Positions 63,301 through 64,000 of a stretch of DNA of 64,000 nt are shown piece by piece. The notes under the pieces were generated by a model. That model was not told the origin of the DNA and did no database searches. It saw nothing but the letters and a program-made list of their open reading frames with translations. The stretch lies in the NCBI GenBank assembly GCA_024742415.1, contig JANSYN010000001.1:62001-126000 (forward strand), written 5' to 3'. The DNA comes from Gammaproteobacteria bacterium (GTDB lineage Bacteria > Pseudomonadota > Gammaproteobacteria > Pseudomonadales > Halieaceae). Made by a program: the position numbers and the translations under genes. How positions within the stretch are numbered: position 1 is the stretch's first letter; each line of letters opens with the position of its first letter.

Positions 63301-64000
63301 GTGTCAGCCAACGAATCGGATTCCCCAATGACGGATAAGCCGGTTGACTCTCCGGGGCCGACCACGCTCGCGCAGCCGCAACAGGGCGAGATGCCGTTCG
63401 CCGTGGTGATGGGGCAAGCCATCACCGAACTCCCCAAAGACCTGTATATCCCGCCGCAAGCGCTGGAAGTGTTTCTCGAGGCCTTCGAGGGGCCGCTGGA
63501 TTTGCTGCTGTACCTGATTCGTCGGCAAAACCTGGATATCCTGGAAATCGACGTTTCGCGGATCACTGAACAATACATGCAGTACGTCGAACTGATGGAT
63601 TCCATGCGGTTCGAGCTCGCCGCCGAATACCTGCTGATGGCCGCCATGTTGGCGGAAATCAAGTCGCGCATGCTGCTGCCACGCTCTTCGGAAGTTGAAG
63701 AGGACGAAGAAGACCCGCGCGCACAGCTTATCCGCCGTTTGCAGGAGTATGAGCGCTTCAAGAAGGCGGCAGAAGATATCGAAGAGGTTCCGCGCCTGGA
63801 GCGCGACACCTGGGTGGGCAGTGCCAGGCCGCCGGAAATCCAGCGTACCCAGCCCGACCCCGATGTCGATATGCGTGAATTGCTTGTTGCGCTGGGAGAG
63901 GTCCTGCGCAGGGCCGACATGTTTGAAAGCCATCACATCCAGCGTGAGGCGCTGTCCACGCGCGAACGTATGAGCCAGGTGCTCGACGCCTTGAGCGGCC
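63301..64000 (+). CDS. scpA: Segregation and condensation protein A, partial (3' end beyond window)
   Basis: Kleisin subunit that links Smc and ScpB in chromosome condensation. The frame is open from GTG 63301 to the right edge, giving about 233 residues. EVFLEAFEGPLDLLLYLIRRQ is the diagnostic ScpA start, here at about 50-70; AAEYLLMAAMLAEIKSRMLL follows. The acidic linker (EEDEEDPR) and the start of the C-terminal part are present, the winged end is missing. AGGTGAGG lies five bases before the GTG. A preceding 50-residue Pro-rich extension is longer than in many homologues. Confidence 0.95.
   Translation, partial: MSANESDSPMTDKPVDSPGPTTLAQPQQGEMPFAVVMGQAITELPKDLYIPPQALEVFLEAFEGPLDLLLYLIRRQNLDILEIDVSRITEQYMQYVELMDSMRFELAAEYLLMAAMLAEIKSRMLLPRSSEVEEDEEDPRAQLIRRLQEYERFKKAAEDIEEVPRLERDTWVGSARPPEIQRTQPDPDVDMRELLVALGEVLRRADMFESHHIQREALSTRERMSQVLDALSG

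Overview
The window is chromosomal DNA of a GC-rich, aerobic, probably marine gammaproteobacterium. The evidence is a yciB-yciI / rnm(trpH)-yciO neighbourhood near scpA, a divergent finR-like/fpr pair, glutathione-dependent formaldehyde detoxification, lutABC, and sulfotransferases of kinds common in marine bacteria. A Halieaceae/Cellvibrionales-type host is my inference. It cannot be proved without a database search. I see no rRNA, tRNA, CRISPR array, insertion sequence or prophage.

Layout. (1) 1-9.5 kb: an exopolysaccharide/O-antigen cluster on the minus strand. In transcription order it holds a GT2 glycosyltransferase, an HD-like protein, an undecaprenyl-phosphate sugar transferase, a PAPS-type sulfotransferase, a WecG/TagA glycosyltransferase, an O-antigen ligase/polymerase and a flippase cut by the left edge. 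Most of these genes overlap. A GT11-like fucosyltransferase gene and a glycerophosphodiesterase gene flank it. (2) 9.6-17 kb: an UMF1-type transporter, an alpha/beta-hydrolase lipoprotein, a MAPEG protein, a Calx-beta/GDPD lipoprotein, and a bactofilin group. (3) 17-26 kb: a sulfotransferase and an alkylsulfatase-like hydrolase in tandem behind a palindromic operator; then a Tat-type SDR, a class II aldolase, fghA-adhC for formaldehyde, and finR-fpr. (4) 26-36.5 kb: lipid and signalling genes (MaoC, SDR, acyl-CoA synthetase, CDP-alcohol transferase), a haem-fused sorbosone-type dehydrogenase, an HD-GYP protein with an altered metal ligand, and a SYLF protein. (5) 36.5-51 kb: lutABC, a 953-residue multidomain membrane protein coupled to a trans-enoyl-reductase-like gene, a POT peptide transporter, a 2-hydroxyacid dehydrogenase with a ThDP enzyme, and isopropylmalate-type dehydrogenase and synthase genes. 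(6) 51-58 kb: an SDR carrying both halohydrin dehalogenase signatures, a thioesterase, an NTF2-like protein, a divergent PdxJ, cyclophilin, an SH3 protein, yciI, yciB, rnm and yciO. (7) 58-63 kb: a block between yciO and scpA with a quinone-reductase-like gene, an amidohydrolase, a lone tatA and a Tat-exported PhoX. scpA runs off the right edge.

The points I rate highest are the halohydrin dehalogenase-like enzyme, the 953-residue protein, the sulfotransferase/alkylsulfatase pair with its operator, PdxJ lacking the usual Asp-His substrate pair, and four unrelated 12- or 15-bp tandem repeat arrays at gene ends. Many genes start with GTG or TTG, some in 4-nt stop/start overlaps. Starts were chosen from ribosome binding sites, overlaps and family N-termini. 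All functions are inferred from motifs read by eye.
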